This document shows, one piece after another, positions 23,613-36,235 of a stretch of 64,000 bases of DNA (positions are counted from its first letter, which is position 1; each line of letters opens with the position of its first letter). This stretch comes from Hanleya hanleyi (taxonomy: Eukaryota; Mollusca; Polyplacophora; Lepidopleurida; Hanleyidae), in the NCBI GenBank assembly GCA_036873755.1, contig JAVTVY010033874.1, positions 62,001 through 126,000 of the forward strand, in the 5' to 3' direction. The notes under the pieces are model-generated. The model was not told where the DNA came from and made no database searches. It worked only from the letters and a program-made list of their open reading frames with translations. Position numbers and translations under genes: made by a program.

Positions 23613-25580
23613 GTACCTATAGATGAAAATCCTGCGACGTCATCGCTGATTGTAAACAGACTGCGCGCATCGGCTTGAGGGCAAAACATTGAAAGTTTCA
23701 AGGGAGACAACTCGATTAACATGCAGATTTATAGGCAGTCGTCCAAAACGGTTATCATTTATAGTCGTGGTTTAGCGTCATATATTGAAACAAAATTTAT
23801 GGATACGATTAATTTGTCACAAAAGTTAAATTGGTTTTTGTATATAATAATATTTTCATGACAAATAGTAAGCAAATAAACATTTTAGCAGTGAATAAAC
23901 TGAGGCTTTCAGTACGGCATATACCGATACGTTTAATTGAGCTACCGGGTAAAATTTTCATATTTCATGTCCTATGAACTAAGTTTGAATTTGAACTTTA
24001 TTATTACAAGATACCCTATCTTCTTTATGGGGCTAAGGTAATTCGACTATATATTTAGAAATAAAATTTGTACTAATGGTACGGTACCATTGTTTTTACA
24101 AAACACAATACTTTCTTATCCGTTCTGACCAAATGTCATTTCTGTTCATTTGCCACTTTGATCTAGTGTTGCAATGCCACTTTTTATAAGCTGTGACATA
24201 CATCAAATATCGTTTTGAATCAAGGTCTTAGGTGTCATTTTAGCCTCCGGATATATATATGGTCCCAATCTAAGCTTTTTATATGAAAGACCTCGACAAA
24301 TCGTGTTACGCGTGTACAAGGAAACATCGCAAGAAATAGCTGAAGATGATGATAATTATTTATGAAAATAATTCATGGCATTCATATTTTCATGATCCTA
24401 TAATACTGAGATGAAAATATGTATTTAGGTTTTCATTCTATGGATGCGTTTGCAAAGGAAAGTTATCAAAATCTATACTGTCGGGAATATCGCGAAAAAT
24501 TCGCGTCAAATCGGCACCATATTTTTCCATTAATATTACAAGGAAACTGCTAAAGAAACAGAAATGATATTTCATTTCATGATCCTATAATACTAGACAA
24601 GAAATTTATACATTCAGATTTTTATTTTACGGAAGCCTTTTCAAGTAAAGTTATCAATACCAAGTGTAGGTATCGCGGAAAATTCTTGGCGAATTGACAC
24701 CATCTTTTTCGTTAAATATTACAAGAAAACAGCTAAAGATACAGCAAAAATATTTATATTTTCATGATCCTATAATACTCGAAATGAAAAATAAGCAATT
24801 AGATTTTTATTTTATGGATGCGTTTTCATATTACCGGTATTGAAACCTGGTGTCGGTATATCGCGGAAAATTCGTAGCGAATACAAGCTAACTTTTCTTG
24901 TAAATATTACAAGAAGAACGAAGAATATACAAAAACGTTTATATTTTCATGATCCTATAATACTCAAAATGAAAACTATTTATTTAGATTTGTATTTTTT
25001 GGATGCATTTTCAATGAAAGTTATTGAAACGTTTTGTGTCGGTGTATCGCGAGAAATTCCCGTCGAATCGACACCATGCATCTTTTACGGTAAACTACTC
25101 GTGAGGTGAAAGAAATGTGTAGCAAAAGATATATTTTTGAAACGGGTATCTGTACAGGTTCAAAAATAACTAAACAGAATCAAATATCGAAGAGATACAA
25201 GCAGAGTTATCAAGTGTTGGTTACCATCTCCGGCGTATCCGTCATATTTTCGCGGAATGTAGGCCGTGCCCACTGCCCTATAGGACTAGGTTTAAAGATT
25301 GCTAGAATGTCAATTCAGTGATCATATGTCATAAGAATATTTTTTAATGCAATGTATGAATATAAGTTCTGTGTCTAATGTATCGCATCCATAAATTTCC
25401 TCCGATATATAACGCTAAATCACGACTATAAATGTGAGCCATCTTAGGCCACTGCCAATTAATTTGCATGTTAATCGAGTTGTCTCCCTTCATACCAAGA
25501 ACTTTCTGCAACCAAGTTTGCGCGCGCAACACCGGAAGTGGAGCCCGATTGTAAACATTGGCAAGCCATGTATAGGTACC
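23613..25580. mobile_element. About 2-kb foldback element with internal tandem repeats
   Basis: Outer ends GTACCTATA and TATAGGTAC are inverted, and arms of about 200 bp are diverged reverse complements: GGGAGACAACTCGATTAAC in the left arm near 23705 and its reverse complement near 25475. It is missing from other units. The core carries four tandem copies of a 185-bp unit. No protein frame is convincing, so it is non-autonomous. No clean target duplication was seen. Confidence 0.7.
24300..25085. repeat. 185-bp tandem repeats inside the foldback element
   Basis: The phrase CATGATCCTATAATACT recurs at 24391, 24578, 24763 and 24948 (spacing 187, 185, 185), each followed by ATGGATGCGTTTTC-like and TATCGCGGAAAATTC-like phrases. 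Copies are about 75-80 percent alike by eye. Confidence 0.88.
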
Positions 25581-25685
25581 AGACCCCTATTAAAAACAGT
25601 GCCGATCCGTTAAGCCCTTTAGGCAACCTCTGCCAGAGAAGTGAATTGTTTTCAATATTTTTTCTAGTCTCTGTTGCGAGGAATA

Positions 25686-25757
25686 ATTAATAATAATAAT
25701 AATAATATAATAATAATAATATAATAATAATATAATAATAATAATAATAATAATAAT
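25686..25757 (-). repeat. ATT microsatellite at the LINE 3' end
   Basis: Repeats of AAT with occasional AT slips, directly after the LINE untranslated region. It acts as the element's tail. Confidence 0.9.
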
Positions 25758-25965
25758 ACTTTATTTAACGAGGAAGGACATTTGGCGAACCAATCTTACA
25801 TGAGTTCCTCAAACAACAACAGGAAAGCACCAGAAAGTGCAAAGCACAAATATATCTACAATAATAACAGAATTAATAAAGAAGCACAGACAGCTGAAGC
25901 TACAGAATAAGGAGCAGACAACTCCCAAGTCCCTAAATATTTGCTACGGTACAGGCCAATTATAA

Positions 25966-28011
25966 TTACGTAGCCGTTTTGAGGTACGAACACATATTCT
26001 TTTTAAAGGATTTAACGTCGCAGGAGGCCTTCACTGCTGGCGGTAAGGAGTTCCATAATATAGGACCTGAATATATTAGCGAACGTTTGAATTTTTCTGT
26101 AGATGGCCTTGGTATAAACAGATTATTGTTTCCTGTGGAACGAAGAGACCTAGAATAAATATCCTCAGTGGATTTGAAATTGGTATATAAGTAGGCAGGG
26201 ACAAGTTTGTTAACCACTTTATACATCAAGATTGCCTTTTGTAGTTTTAGCCGATCATGGATATTTAGCCAACCCAACTGAATGAAGAGATCTGCACTTG
26301 GAGTGTCAAAGGAGACATCAAGAATGATACGTGCTGCACGTTTTTGTAGGAGTAAGACACGATTTAGATTTTCTTTCGTAGCATTTCCCCACACAGTTAA
26401 GCAGTAATCCATGAGTGGCTGGATATAAGCATTGAAAAACAGTACTCTTGTTTCCCTGGGCAAGTGCTTCTTAATTCTATTGAGCAAAGATAATTTTGAA
26501 GCTATGCGAGAACACACAGAATCAATCTGCTTACCCCATGATAAATTTTCGTCAATACACACTCCCAAAAGTTTATGATTTTCAACCTTAGAAACCTGAA
26601 AACCATCAACATCGAGGTGAAGGTCTGTATTTACAGCATCGAGAGAAAGAAGTCGCTGTTTAGTCCCTAGTGTCATGTATTTAGTTTTGGATGTGTTTAT
26701 GATCATTTTATTTTGTTTACACCAAAGCTGGATTAGGCCTAAGTCTTCATCTAGAACCTTCTCAATTAAGAGTAGGCTTGATGCAGAAGTGTGGATAGTA
26801 GTATCATCAGCAAAGAGTTGCAAGTTAGAGGCCTTAACATGTAATGGAAGATCATTGATGAAAATAAGGAATAAGAGTGGACCTAGGATGGATCCTTGTG
26901 GAACACCAAATTGTATATCACGTAGTCTGGAAGAAGTCTTCCCAAGAGAAACTTTCTGTTGACGGTGGCCCAAATAGGAACCGAACCAAGACAATGCAGA
27001 ATCATCAAAGTGATAGAGTGATAATTTCTGGAGGAGGATATCATGGTCCACCATGTCAAAAGCTTTTTTAAGATCAATATAGACAGAAGCTGTAACATTG
27101 CCTTCATCTAGCTGATAGAGCCATTCATCTGTTATTTGGGTTAGTGTAGTTTGACACGAATGTTTAGGCCGAAAACCCGACTGGGACGGATGAAGAAGAT
27201 TATTGCCATCAAGGAAATCTTTCAATTGATTTGAGATGTGCCGCTCAAAGATTTTGGATAGGGTCGATAGAATGGAGATTGGCCTATAATTGTCAGATGT
27301 TTTACAGCCAGCTTTATGAACTGGCATTATTCTCGCTTTTTTGAATTCCTGTGGAAATATACCAGTTGCTATTGATTGGTTGATGATGTAAGTCAAAGAT
27401 GGTGAGATGTAGTTTGCTGATAGCCTGAGGAGGTAAGGACCTACATCATCCATGCCAGTAGACTTTGAGACATTGAGCTGCTTGAGGCTATTTAAGATCT
27501 CATTACATGAGGCAAACTTGATCTGAAACTTGGTATCAGATGATAGTTTAGACTGAGTGTACGCCCGGAGTTCAGTCAAATCGCAATCATGGTTATTGGA
27601 TTCTTGAAGACCATTAATGGTGTCAATAAAGTGGTTATTCAAAGTATTGGCAATTTCTGTTGTGTTTGTTATTTCTATATCATCGGTTACTAGCTTGGTA
27701 GGATAATTTACCCCAGAGTTTTTAGCGCTGAGCTTATTAATCATTTTCCAAAGTTCCTTCGGTTTTGTCTTATTTTCTACAGCAGATTTTATGAGATTGG
27801 ATTTTGAGAGTTCAATGAGACTTTTAGTTTTGTTTCTCCAAAGTTGGTAGTTGTCCTTATCTTTGCGTCGATGGAAATAATCTCTTTTCTTCCTAGCATC
27901 ATTAATCTCAGCACTAAACCATTCTGGCTGCTTGTAGTACTTAATTCGTCTAGTTTTCTTTGGAGCATGGCGATCTATGATAGAATTGAAGATGGCATAC
28001 CAAGCCTTCAA
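25966..28011 (-). pseudogene. LINE reverse transcriptase (ORF2 fragment)
   Basis: 681 uninterrupted codons. Reverse transcriptase motifs in order: NYRPISILS near 241, YIDLKKAFDMVDH at 311-323 with the first catalytic Asp, GVPQGSILGP at 369-378 and FADD at 400-403. The C-terminal part (ILWNSLPPAVK) is typical of CR1/Jockey-group proteins. The usual N-terminal APE endonuclease is missing, and the nominal start is a TTG inside an open stretch, so there is no true start. The clean frame shows the copy is fairly young. The clade within the CR1/L2/Jockey group is not decided. Confidence 0.88.
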
Positions 28012-28030
28012 GGCTAAGTCAGGATCTGAT

Positions 28031-28419
28031 TCAGATTGAATGCATGAGAAAGTGGTGGGTGATTGGAGTATGATATGTGTTTGGTTCTACTGTGAGTTTG
28101 ATTTTAACTCAAGGCCTAATAAGGAGTTGCTGAGAGGGACTATTTGGCTGCCAGTGCACCGCTTTCTGAAAGCAGAGAAAAAAGCCAAAATTGTGACGCA
28201 ATTTGTACGAGCGCGCATAACTCAGAATTTCGATGGGCGACCCCCGTCAAGAAGCCTGTCCGGTTGTAGCACTTGAATAAAGGTACTTCTTGCCGAAATA
28301 TGGGAGTCTAGACTTAATTAATCAATCGGGGGGATGCAATTACGTTAGCAGCTTTTAACATTGCCGCCAATGTAAATTTTAATAGTGGTCTGGACCCTAT
28401 ACTTCCACAAATCCCGGAA
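28031..28419. other. Unassigned stretch
   Basis: It lies between the LINE and segment A of unit 3. I recognise nothing in it; a short plus-strand frame at 28040-28276 has no family resemblance. Sequence shared with other units resumes about 28420. Confidence 0.35.
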
Positions 28420-31400
28420 TAGAATTTGCTCGCCGTAAACGTTTCAGCTATCCAAAACGTCAACCTATTTGAGGTAATGAACACGGACCGCGGAAATTTC
28501 AGGGACCTTTGATTAGTCGCGACTCGATCATGGGTGTCGCCCATGGACAGCGGAAAAGGAGGAGCTGGGGAAATTTTAGATAATTGGAACTCAATTGAAA
28601 ACGTGAATAAGTTCATCGTAATCTGGAATAAGAGAAAATTTTCAATTATGTGTGAAATTCAAAGTGAAAAAGTAGATCACAGTTTCTGCATATTTTATGC
28701 AGTCCACCAATGCGACGGAAAACATCCTTCTTCACTTTTCAAGTTAAAAAAAAGAGACTTGCATTGTATAAAGAACAGGTTGGTTTAAATAATAGACACG
28801 TGCGATACCGGTATGTATAAATTCGTACCGTGAAGTGTTTCTGGTTATAGAGAGACAGCGGCTTTACCATTCCATACAGTTTCTCTCTCATTTTAAAGTC
28901 AGCTATTTGACTTCGTTGGCAGGTTGGTGCGCAACTTGGGACGTAGGTTGAGGATAATGTGACGTGGGAACATACAAAGACATAACGACAGTTGGTGGCG
29001 ATGACTTGTATTCTGTTAAATATTCTTTCCCGTATACATGAAACCCCGAGAAATACAGAACACGAATGCAACACAAGTGATGTGACGGTGATGGTTAAGA
29101 CAAGAATTATCTCATTCCCCTAGTTCTATATCAATATTATCACAGTTCCAAGTAATGCGCATGACACTTAGCACACACCATAGTTTTCTATAATTTTTGA
29201 ACAATTAATCTTTATAACAGTCAACTGTGGAATGCCTAAAAACTGTGAAATCGTTAAGTAAATGTGATTAAATGGAATTAATTAGCAAACTGAACTTATC
29301 TGACAAGGTTCCTAAACTGTGAACACTATCAGTTCTGTTCCAAGAGAACAATATGTCAACTGAGTCGACGTAACATTGTCATAAACATCACATTTGACAT
29401 CACAATTCACATATGTAAACATCGATGTATACGACCACTGGACTTAAAATATTAACAAATGCAAATTTGGTTGATAAGACTGGTTTATGGCTTGGTGTGA
29501 GTGTGTGGTGGGGGGATGGTACTTTCCGCCTCTCCCGTTGTTTTTCGCTCTTATCTCCAGAACGACGAAAAACTGAAGAGCTGACACACCAGAACTTCGT
29601 AGTTTATCAAATTGGGGCAATTTTGAACCTATTTGTATAATCCCCCAAGCAGGGTATCATGGGTAAATTCGAAATGACAACCATGTAGGGTACGCGAAAG
29701 GTGATGTTTCCATTCTTTTTCTTCAAAATTCCTGCTTTTCTGCCAAGAAACAAAAGCTATTTTATTTCACATAAAATTATTATTCACTAAATTATCATGC
29801 AGTTTTTGAGAAAAACCATAAATAAAAACATTGAAAAATCTGTATGAGCACTGGGTCCATTATTTAAAAAAAATCCAACACGCCAAGGCACTATTTACAC
29901 AAAAAAACAGTAAAGCTTTGACTAGACAAAATATTAACTTAGCATGTAAGAGTGAATTAATGTAACAAAAATATAGTCGACCAAATGGCCCAAACCTAGG
30001 CATCGATGAAAAGAAGTTTGAATAAAATATCTGAAATAGTTACAGAAGTATTCACGTTTTATATGACAATGATAATCGAGCAAATTGTTCGTTAAAAGGA
30101 TAATTTTCGTGTGCAAGGGAAGTACCTTACAACCCGGAGAATACTTTGATAATTTTCTGCATACCTATTTATCACAAGTTACAAATTCCACTAATGAAAT
30201 TACCATACTACATGCATTATTTCCAATTGACAACGAATTATGCGAACTACGTTTCCTCAAATAATCCCTAATTGTGACACCAGTTGTAGAACAATGCTTT
30301 CAATATGTAGCCTATCCTCAATGATAAATATGACCAAATTTTCAGAAAATCCACGCGAAAGAAAAGACAACATTTCGATGGGTTCACCTATGCTCTCAAT
30401 TGTAGTCCTGATCACAGGTGAATACATGCAACAACAATATAGTCAGGCAATTTTCCAAAACTATATAGCAAGGAATCAACGTTTGAGCAAAACAGTTTAC
30501 ATGTTTTGGAGCCTTTTTAATGATCGTGGCGGTGGAGGAAAAGATAAATTAGTAGCGGAGGTAAAATACCACAAGCAAAACATTTATGATTGGGGGTCCT
30601 ATCAACTCCAAAATACAGCTTTTTGCCGACGAAATCACCAAATTTCCAATTTACGTAAAATAATAATACGACTTGACGTTACCTAAAATGACTCATTTTA
30701 GTCACCAGAAACCCCAGAACTTTTCCAACCAACCAAAGTTGCATTAATCATGAATATAACTATCAAATAGTATATCGAAGATTATCATGTATTATGTATT
30801 ATGAACTAAATTTAGTATTCAGGTACAGTTCGCTGGAACAGTGATGATTAAGTCGTGAGCATAGCCAACTACTGGTGAACACCAGACACTACTGGAGAAA
30901 TACTATCCATGAAAGAGTAAACAGTCAAACATTTATTGATACAAGCAGATACCAGACTATGTCAGGTGGAGTACTCAATTAACATAGCTACTTAAGATAA
31001 TGACGGTTATTATCTTCACAACGCAGTAGAAGGCTTGGATGACCAACTCAGCAAATGTCATCAACAATATTCATGTTCAGCTGGTAACTACAATATAACC
31101 GAGAACAGAAAATTATACGATTTAATCAAATATCAACCATTGCATATTATCTTACATGTTATCTATCTGAATATTTTAAAATTCTGAATCTCAAAAGGAA
31201 ACAAATAACAGCTCCATCCATATCATACGTATGTTCATTAGCTAGGAATAGACTATAGTCTGTCCGTTTTAATTTAAAATGGGTAGTTAATTCTGTATAT
31301 TTTTTTTTTCGCGTTGGGTAGAACTAACTAATCTCTACAAAATGAACACCATTATATAGATACAATATCACGCTTAAAATAACTTTATAATTATCTCCAC

Positions 31401-31974
31401 ATAAAACACCAGTACAGTCGTTTCGTGTACCGGGGCTCAATCACATAGGGAGACATTATAATGTATTCGTATTCATTGGCACAAAAGTAAAATTGCGCGA
31501 CATGCAATTTCACTGAGCATGTGATATAAGCGACTCTCTCACACACCGCCTCTTATTACTTTATACCGCATCAATTATATGTGTGACAGTAGGCATGAGT
31601 ACATTATGACGTCTCCCTATGTAATGGAGACCCGTTACATGAAACAACTATACCTACGTTTTTAAGGAGGACATTACAAAGTTATTTCAAGCCTGATATA
31701 TTATCGATATCATGGAGAAATCGTACTCAGTTTGTAGAGTTCAGTTTGTTCTACATGCTGCAAAACAAAACAAAAAATATGCAGAGTTAATTATTGATTT
31801 TTGACAAGCTCCAAAATGGACAGACTTTAATATGCAACTTATCTCTATTCAAATGGGTCAATTTTCCTTTTTATGAGGTTTTTTTTTGCTGCCAAATCGT
31901 GACCTGAGAATTAAGCTAACGATACCAAGACATTTTTAGCTCTTTGTTTATCCTCCGAGTTCATCATACACAAA
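28420..31974. repeat. Segment A, unit 3
   Basis: It opens AATAGAATTTGCTCGC and AACCTATTTGAGGTAATG, as in units 4 and 5. It then holds a TTAA-element relic near 29500-29820 and the long A4-A5 part (29935-31400), which aligns with 6230-7760, 48050-49640 and 62460-63690. No conserved coding frame. About 28570-28950 matches 39450-39830. Confidence 0.75.
31420..31645. repeat. 45-bp inverted repeat conserved between units
   Basis: The left arm 31420-31464 (GTTTCGTGTACCGGGGCTCA) and right arm 31601-31645 (ending GTTACATGAAAC) are reverse complements with few mismatches, about 136 bp apart. Related pairs occur at about 49645-49875 and 63690-63945. It looks like a small MITE present before the duplication. 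Confidence 0.75.
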
Positions 31975-32565
31975 GGATATGTGACGTTCACATGCGAAAA
32001 ACTCCTTTGTGCGTGACGTTATTAAAGCAGATTTTTTTTCCAACACCAAAACCTACCAAATAAGATTTTCCTTGAAGTCTACATACTGAAATATCCCCTT
32101 CGAAAAAAACCCCTGAGATGTTCACTTGCATAACAATGGAGCTATGATTGACCAATATGTGCTCCCGGGCTTATTTTGGTATTTCTGGGCATTTTCATGA
32201 AGCGGTTTCTCTTATAGCAAGGATATGACACCTCAAACCAAAACCATTCGTGCCTCTTTTCAATAAACAAACTTCCTAATATATTGTGTGACAAACTTAT
32301 TTTGGTTTGAGGTGTCATATTTTTGCTATCAGAGAAAATACTCACTGTAAAAGCCTCAAAAGTACCAAATCAGGCGGGGGAACACATTTTGATCAATCAT
32401 ATCTCAAGTTTTATACAACGGAGCAGCGCATTTTTTTCGAGGCTGATATTTCAGTATGTAAACATCTAGAAAAAAATTATTTGGCAGGTTTTTGATTGGA
32501 AAGAAAAAATCAACTTCATTACAAACACACACAGGGAGTTTCTGCCGTATTGTCGTCACATATCC
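31975..32565. mobile_element. 591-bp foldback element
   Basis: Perfect 12-bp ends GGATATGTGACG and CGTCACATATCC. The two halves (about 31975-32243 and 32300-32565) are diverged reverse complements, tightest at the centre around ATGACACCTCAAACCAAAA. Unit 4 (near 50225) has the undisturbed site, so the element can be cut out exactly; no target duplication is seen. No coding frame. Confidence 0.88.
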
Positions 32566-34159
32566 TTTCACGCAAATCGAACAAGCGCAATCGAAACATA
32601 CGCCAGAAGGATTTACAATGTTGATGACTACAGCTGATGTTTGCAATGTTGATGACTACAGCTGATGTTTACAATGTTGATGACTACAGCTGATGTTTGC
32701 AATGTTGATAATGATGATCTTGTGATCAAGTACAAACAAAACTACGCGAATTCCTCAGACCTGGCTACATAGGAAAGCAAATTTATCTTGACAATCTGCA
32801 ACGGTATCATACATATGGACGTTTGAGACGACGTCGGCGAAGAAGTTTGTCGGTGATACATAAGAGTATTCACTTTGAGCAAATGCCCAAATGATGAGCA
32901 CATATCCCCTTTTCAAATTGTATGCAAGAAAACGACCAAAATTGCTAAGCATCAATTTTGGATGATGCTTACTAAACAGATTTTACTAGGGTAAATTTTA
33001 TTCCTGACATTTCATTTTGGGGATTTTATCTCCCAGGTTGATAATTGCTGCAATCGCCATTAAATGGGGTTTCCCCCAGTGTGTGTTAACCAGGCTGATG
33101 AAGTTTTTTTTTACCCAGTGTGTGCTCTATATATGCATATCTAGGATGCTGTTACGTGCGGAGCTGTAGTCACGTATGTTTCTACATTTGAATTGTCCCA
33201 CCGGGGTGTTTTATCATATGTATAACTGTTATCAAGATGACAGATCACTGACCAGATCAAATATCATTGATATTTGGAAGGCTTTTCACCAGTGCGTTTC
33301 ATAGGTGGATTCATTAAAAATCCGGCGCCATATTAGCGAATCAACGAACTGATTCCAACAAAAGATTGAACGACGAATGAAAGAAATGGACACTCGTCAT
33401 CAGTGCAAAGTCCAGAAGTCTATGTTGTTCAGTATACAGCCGGTCTGTCATTTACAAATCAAATTTCAAGGAAGTCAATTAGGGCTCCGGAAGAATGGAT
33501 ATTTGACATTGGTTATAACGTTGTTCGGGTGTAATAATAAATCGACATTGATCTCAACTTATCCTGAAGACTGAGACTGTAAATTATCGAAATTATACGC
33601 CAAAAGCGTGAAGCGAAAATGAAGATTAGAATCAAGGACATAAGCTCGCAATGTTTCATGCGTTTCTTTATGGATCTCTGATCGACAGTAGCTGACCTGG
33701 TTTTCCTGAATTATCTTCTTGAGCTATACTACGAAAACAGCATTCCACTTTTCGTCGTCTCGATCTCTTCTGATCAAATTACTTTTTGCAAGAACATGGG
33801 ACAGTCCTTTGTGTGTAGTATTGGGCAAATTTTCGCTGATTTACCATTGGACGAAATAATTTCCTCCATGGAGCACAGACTGTGGACGGTTGCAATTTTC
33901 TCCATAATAAATGAGTAAATACTTAGCTTGTTGTAGACACCGACAGTCATTTTCAGTTTCCTCCAATTAGCGAGCACCAGTCACTTTTCCTCAAAAGTTG
34001 GGCATGATGACACAGATGTGTGTTTGGGTAATGTCATTCGTTTGGGCTATTAAACCTAATAGAGCCGGGTATAGAAGATATCATATTTTTGAATAACATG
34101 CTATACATGTATACATTAGCTGTATTGAGAGTAACACATTTTGCTGTCTCATACTCTTT
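32566..34159. other. ZF2 3' flank, non-coding
   Basis: It continues the unit after the foldback element and includes a 28-bp tandem repeat at 32620-32710. From 33115 it matches the 3' flanks at 8640-9640 and 20430-22570. A 40-codon plus-strand frame at 33796-33918 is shared with unit 2 but is not supported as a gene. Confidence 0.6.
32620..32710. repeat. 28-bp minisatellite
   Basis: GTTGATGACTACAGCTGATG plus 8 bases, repeated from 32620, 32648, 32676 and partly 32704, almost identical. Unit 4 has a single diverged version near 50280. Confidence 0.93.
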
Positions 34160-34431
34160 TTAATGTTTTGAGTGTTTTCTCATATGCCTAACAAGATTAC
34201 TTCTTTGGGTACATTTGTAATTGCAAAAGGAACACCCGAAAGGCTTTTCACAAGCGTGTACTTTCATATGCGAAACAAGATCACTGTTACTGGTGGATCT
34301 ATGATCACACAAAGAACACTTGAATGGCTTTTCACCAGTATGTGTTTGCATATGTCTAACGATAGAACTATTCCGGTTGGATCTGTAATCACACAGAGAA
34401 TATTCAAATGGCTTCATGCCAGCGTGTGTTC
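34160..34431 (-). pseudogene. ZF2, orphaned last fingers
   Basis: Three or four further C2H2 fingers in a frame shifted from the main array, ending HMRKHSKH and a stop at 34160. They are cut off from the array by a 4-bp deletion near 34513 and a TGA at 34475-34477 that replaces a finger Cys codon. The tail resembles the ZF1 array and so is the ancestral end of the protein. Confidence 0.8.
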
Positions 34432-35679
34432 TCATATGATTAACGAGACTACTATTCCAACAGGTTCTATAATTTCAAAGAGAACACTTAAAGGGTGTCT
34501 CACCAGTATGAGCCTGTGCGAAACAAGATTACTGCAACTTGGAGATCTATAATCACATACAGAGCACTTGAAATGCTTTTTACCAGTGTGTGTTCTCAGA
34601 TAATTACACGTAGAATATCTAAAAGGTTTTTCACCAGTGTGTGTTCTCATATGTCTAACAAGATGGCTGTTACAGACAGATCTATAATCACACATAGAAC
34701 ACCTAAAAGGCTTTTCATCAGTGTGTGTTCTCATATGTGTAACAAGACTGCTGTTACGGACAGATCTATAATCACACATAGAACACCTAAAAGGCTTTTC
34801 ACCAGTGTGTGTTCTCATATGTGTAACAAGATTTTTGTTACTGACAGATCTATAATCACACATAGAACACCTAAAAGGCTTTTCATCAGTGTGTGTTCTC
34901 ATATGTGTAACAAGACTGCTGTTACGGACAGATCTATAATCACACATAAAACACCTAAAAGGCTTTTCACCAGTGTGTGTTCTCATATGTGTAACAAGAC
35001 TGCTGTTACGGACAGATCTATAATTACACATAGGACACATAACAGGCTTTTCACCAGTGTGTGTTCTCATATGTGTAACAAGACTGCTGTTACGGACAGA
35101 TCTATAATTACACATAGAACACCTAAAAGGCTTTTCACCAGTGTGTGTTCTCATATGTCTAACAAGATCGCTGTTACAGGCAGATCTATAATCACACACA
35201 GAACAGCTAAAAGGCTTCTCACCAGTGTGTGTTCTCATGTGTGTAACAAGATTGCTGTTACTGACAGATCTATAATCACACAGAGAACACGCAAAAGGCT
35301 TTCCGCACCTGTGTGTTTTCATATGTCTAACAAGATTGCTGTTACAGACAGATCTATAATCACAGAAAGTACACCTGAATGTTTTTTCATCGATTTGTCT
35401 CACATGATTATCACGTGTGGGTTCGCTGGTGCTCCCATATTTGCAATATGCCTTATCCCCAGTAGGCCAATGTGCATACGTCACATCGCCAAGCGTAACA
35501 GGGCAGTGTGTTTCAATAGGCAGTGGACTCTCCAATTTTTCCCCAGCCATATCTTGGTTGCATGCGAAAGTCATTGCCTCCGCTTGGCGTCGATACAAGG
35601 CAACAGGAACTGGTGGCTTCGCGTTGCTTATATCTGGAGAGGGACACTCTCTCTCTCTCTCAAATTTGACATTTTCTAC
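34432..35679 (-). CDS. ZF2, exon 2: C2H2 zinc-finger array
   Basis: The acceptor is a T-rich tract plus CAG ending at 35680; the frame opens VENVKFER and joins in phase 0 to exon 1 across a 705-bp intron. After a linker of about 95 residues come nine intact fingers (C-x2-C-x12-H-x3-H) joined by HTGEKPF-type linkers, then a shortened tenth (first Cys replaced by Tyr) and part of an eleventh before a 4-bp deletion ends the frame. Array repeats of 84 bp are very similar, but helix positions -1, +3 and +6 vary. The predicted product with exon 1 is about 564 residues. By family it is a nuclear sequence-specific DNA-binding protein; target unknown. The damaged end leaves its function uncertain. Confidence 0.85.
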   Translation of the reverse strand, partial: VENVKFERERECPSPDISNAKPPVPVALYRRQAEAMTFACNQDMAGEKLESPLPIETHCPVTLGDVTYAHWPTGDKAYCKYGSTSEPTRDNHVRQIDEKTFRCTFCDYRSVCNSNLVRHMKTHRCGKPFACSLCDYRSVSNSNLVTHMRTHTGEKPFSCSVCDYRSACNSDLVRHMRTHTGEKPFRCSMCNYRSVRNSSLVTHMRTHTGEKPVMCPMCNYRSVRNSSLVTHMRTHTGEKPFRCFMCDYRSVRNSSLVTHMRTHTDEKPFRCSMCDYRSVSNKNLVTHMRTHTGEKPFRCSMCDYRSVRNSSLVTHMRTHTDEKPFRCSMCDYRSVCNSHLVRHMRTHTGEKPFRYSTCNYLRTHTGKKHFKCSVCDYRSPSCSNLVSHRLILVRHPLSVLFEIIEPVGIVVSLII

Positions 35680-36075
35680 CTGAAAAAAAAAATGACATCA
35701 TTTAAGTTTTCATGACGTGAATTGAATGCAGTGGTTATAATCAAAGGTCTGTTGTGTTAAACAATTTATAGACATGGATATGGAATACTTTTGATTTCTC
35801 TATAAGTAGTGTTTTCAAAATACAACTGATAAATACCTGGCAAAATCGAATAGTATTACACTTTAACCATAGAAAATTAATTGAAATATATTAACTCCTG
35901 TTATGGCATACTAATTATTGAATCAAAGGCGCCACATTCCACAATCAGTAAGCAGCCACCTTCCATTGCTTATTTCTGTGTCCATATTTGCAGAGCTGCA
36001 TGTACACGACCTCGATGATTATCCTTAACATCAGATGAATAACTTATCTGAGCTGATCTGTCGACACAGTTCCCG

Positions 36076-36235
36076 AGCTAGCTTAGCTAATTCCGTTTAA
36101 GCCGGGCTAGGAGGCGATGTGGTTACTTCGTATTTGCCACAGGAGCAGCTACAATAAAAGCGCGACTAAGATACCAAAGTTGCGTCTTAGACTGCTGTTT
36201 AGTCGCCAGATTTCTATTTTCCCAATCTCTAACAT
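36076..36235 (+). mobile_element. Penelope-like 3'-end relic in the ZF2 intron
   Basis: Same relic as in the ZF1 and ZF3 introns: TTCCGTTTAAGCC, then CAATAAAAGCGCGACTAAG. It lies antisense to the gene and matches sequence after the PLE reverse transcriptase at 21339. Confidence 0.6.

Larger units (their letters stand above)
25680..28030 (-). mobile_element. 5'-truncated CR1/Jockey-like LINE with ATT-rich tail
   Basis: A minus-strand reverse transcriptase frame, a short 3' untranslated region, an AATAAA and then an ATT microsatellite (25686-25757) form the usual 3' end of CR1/L2/Jockey-type elements. Upstream of the frame a stop is soon met and no endonuclease domain is visible, so the copy is truncated at the 5' side near 28030. 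The insertion falls in the connecting block of unit 2. Confidence 0.85.

Noticed and set aside
33796..33918. A 40-41 codon plus-strand frame downstream of the zinc-finger array, similar in units 2 (22265-22390) and 3, with one in-frame 3-bp difference
   Set aside because: Most differences between the copies change the amino acid, and the unit 1 copy (9277) is frameshifted. Similarity is explained by the duplication; no sign of selection on the frame.
34495..35715. Long plus-strand frame opposite ZF2
   Set aside because: It is the shadow of the 84-bp finger repeat, with no family resemblance of its own.
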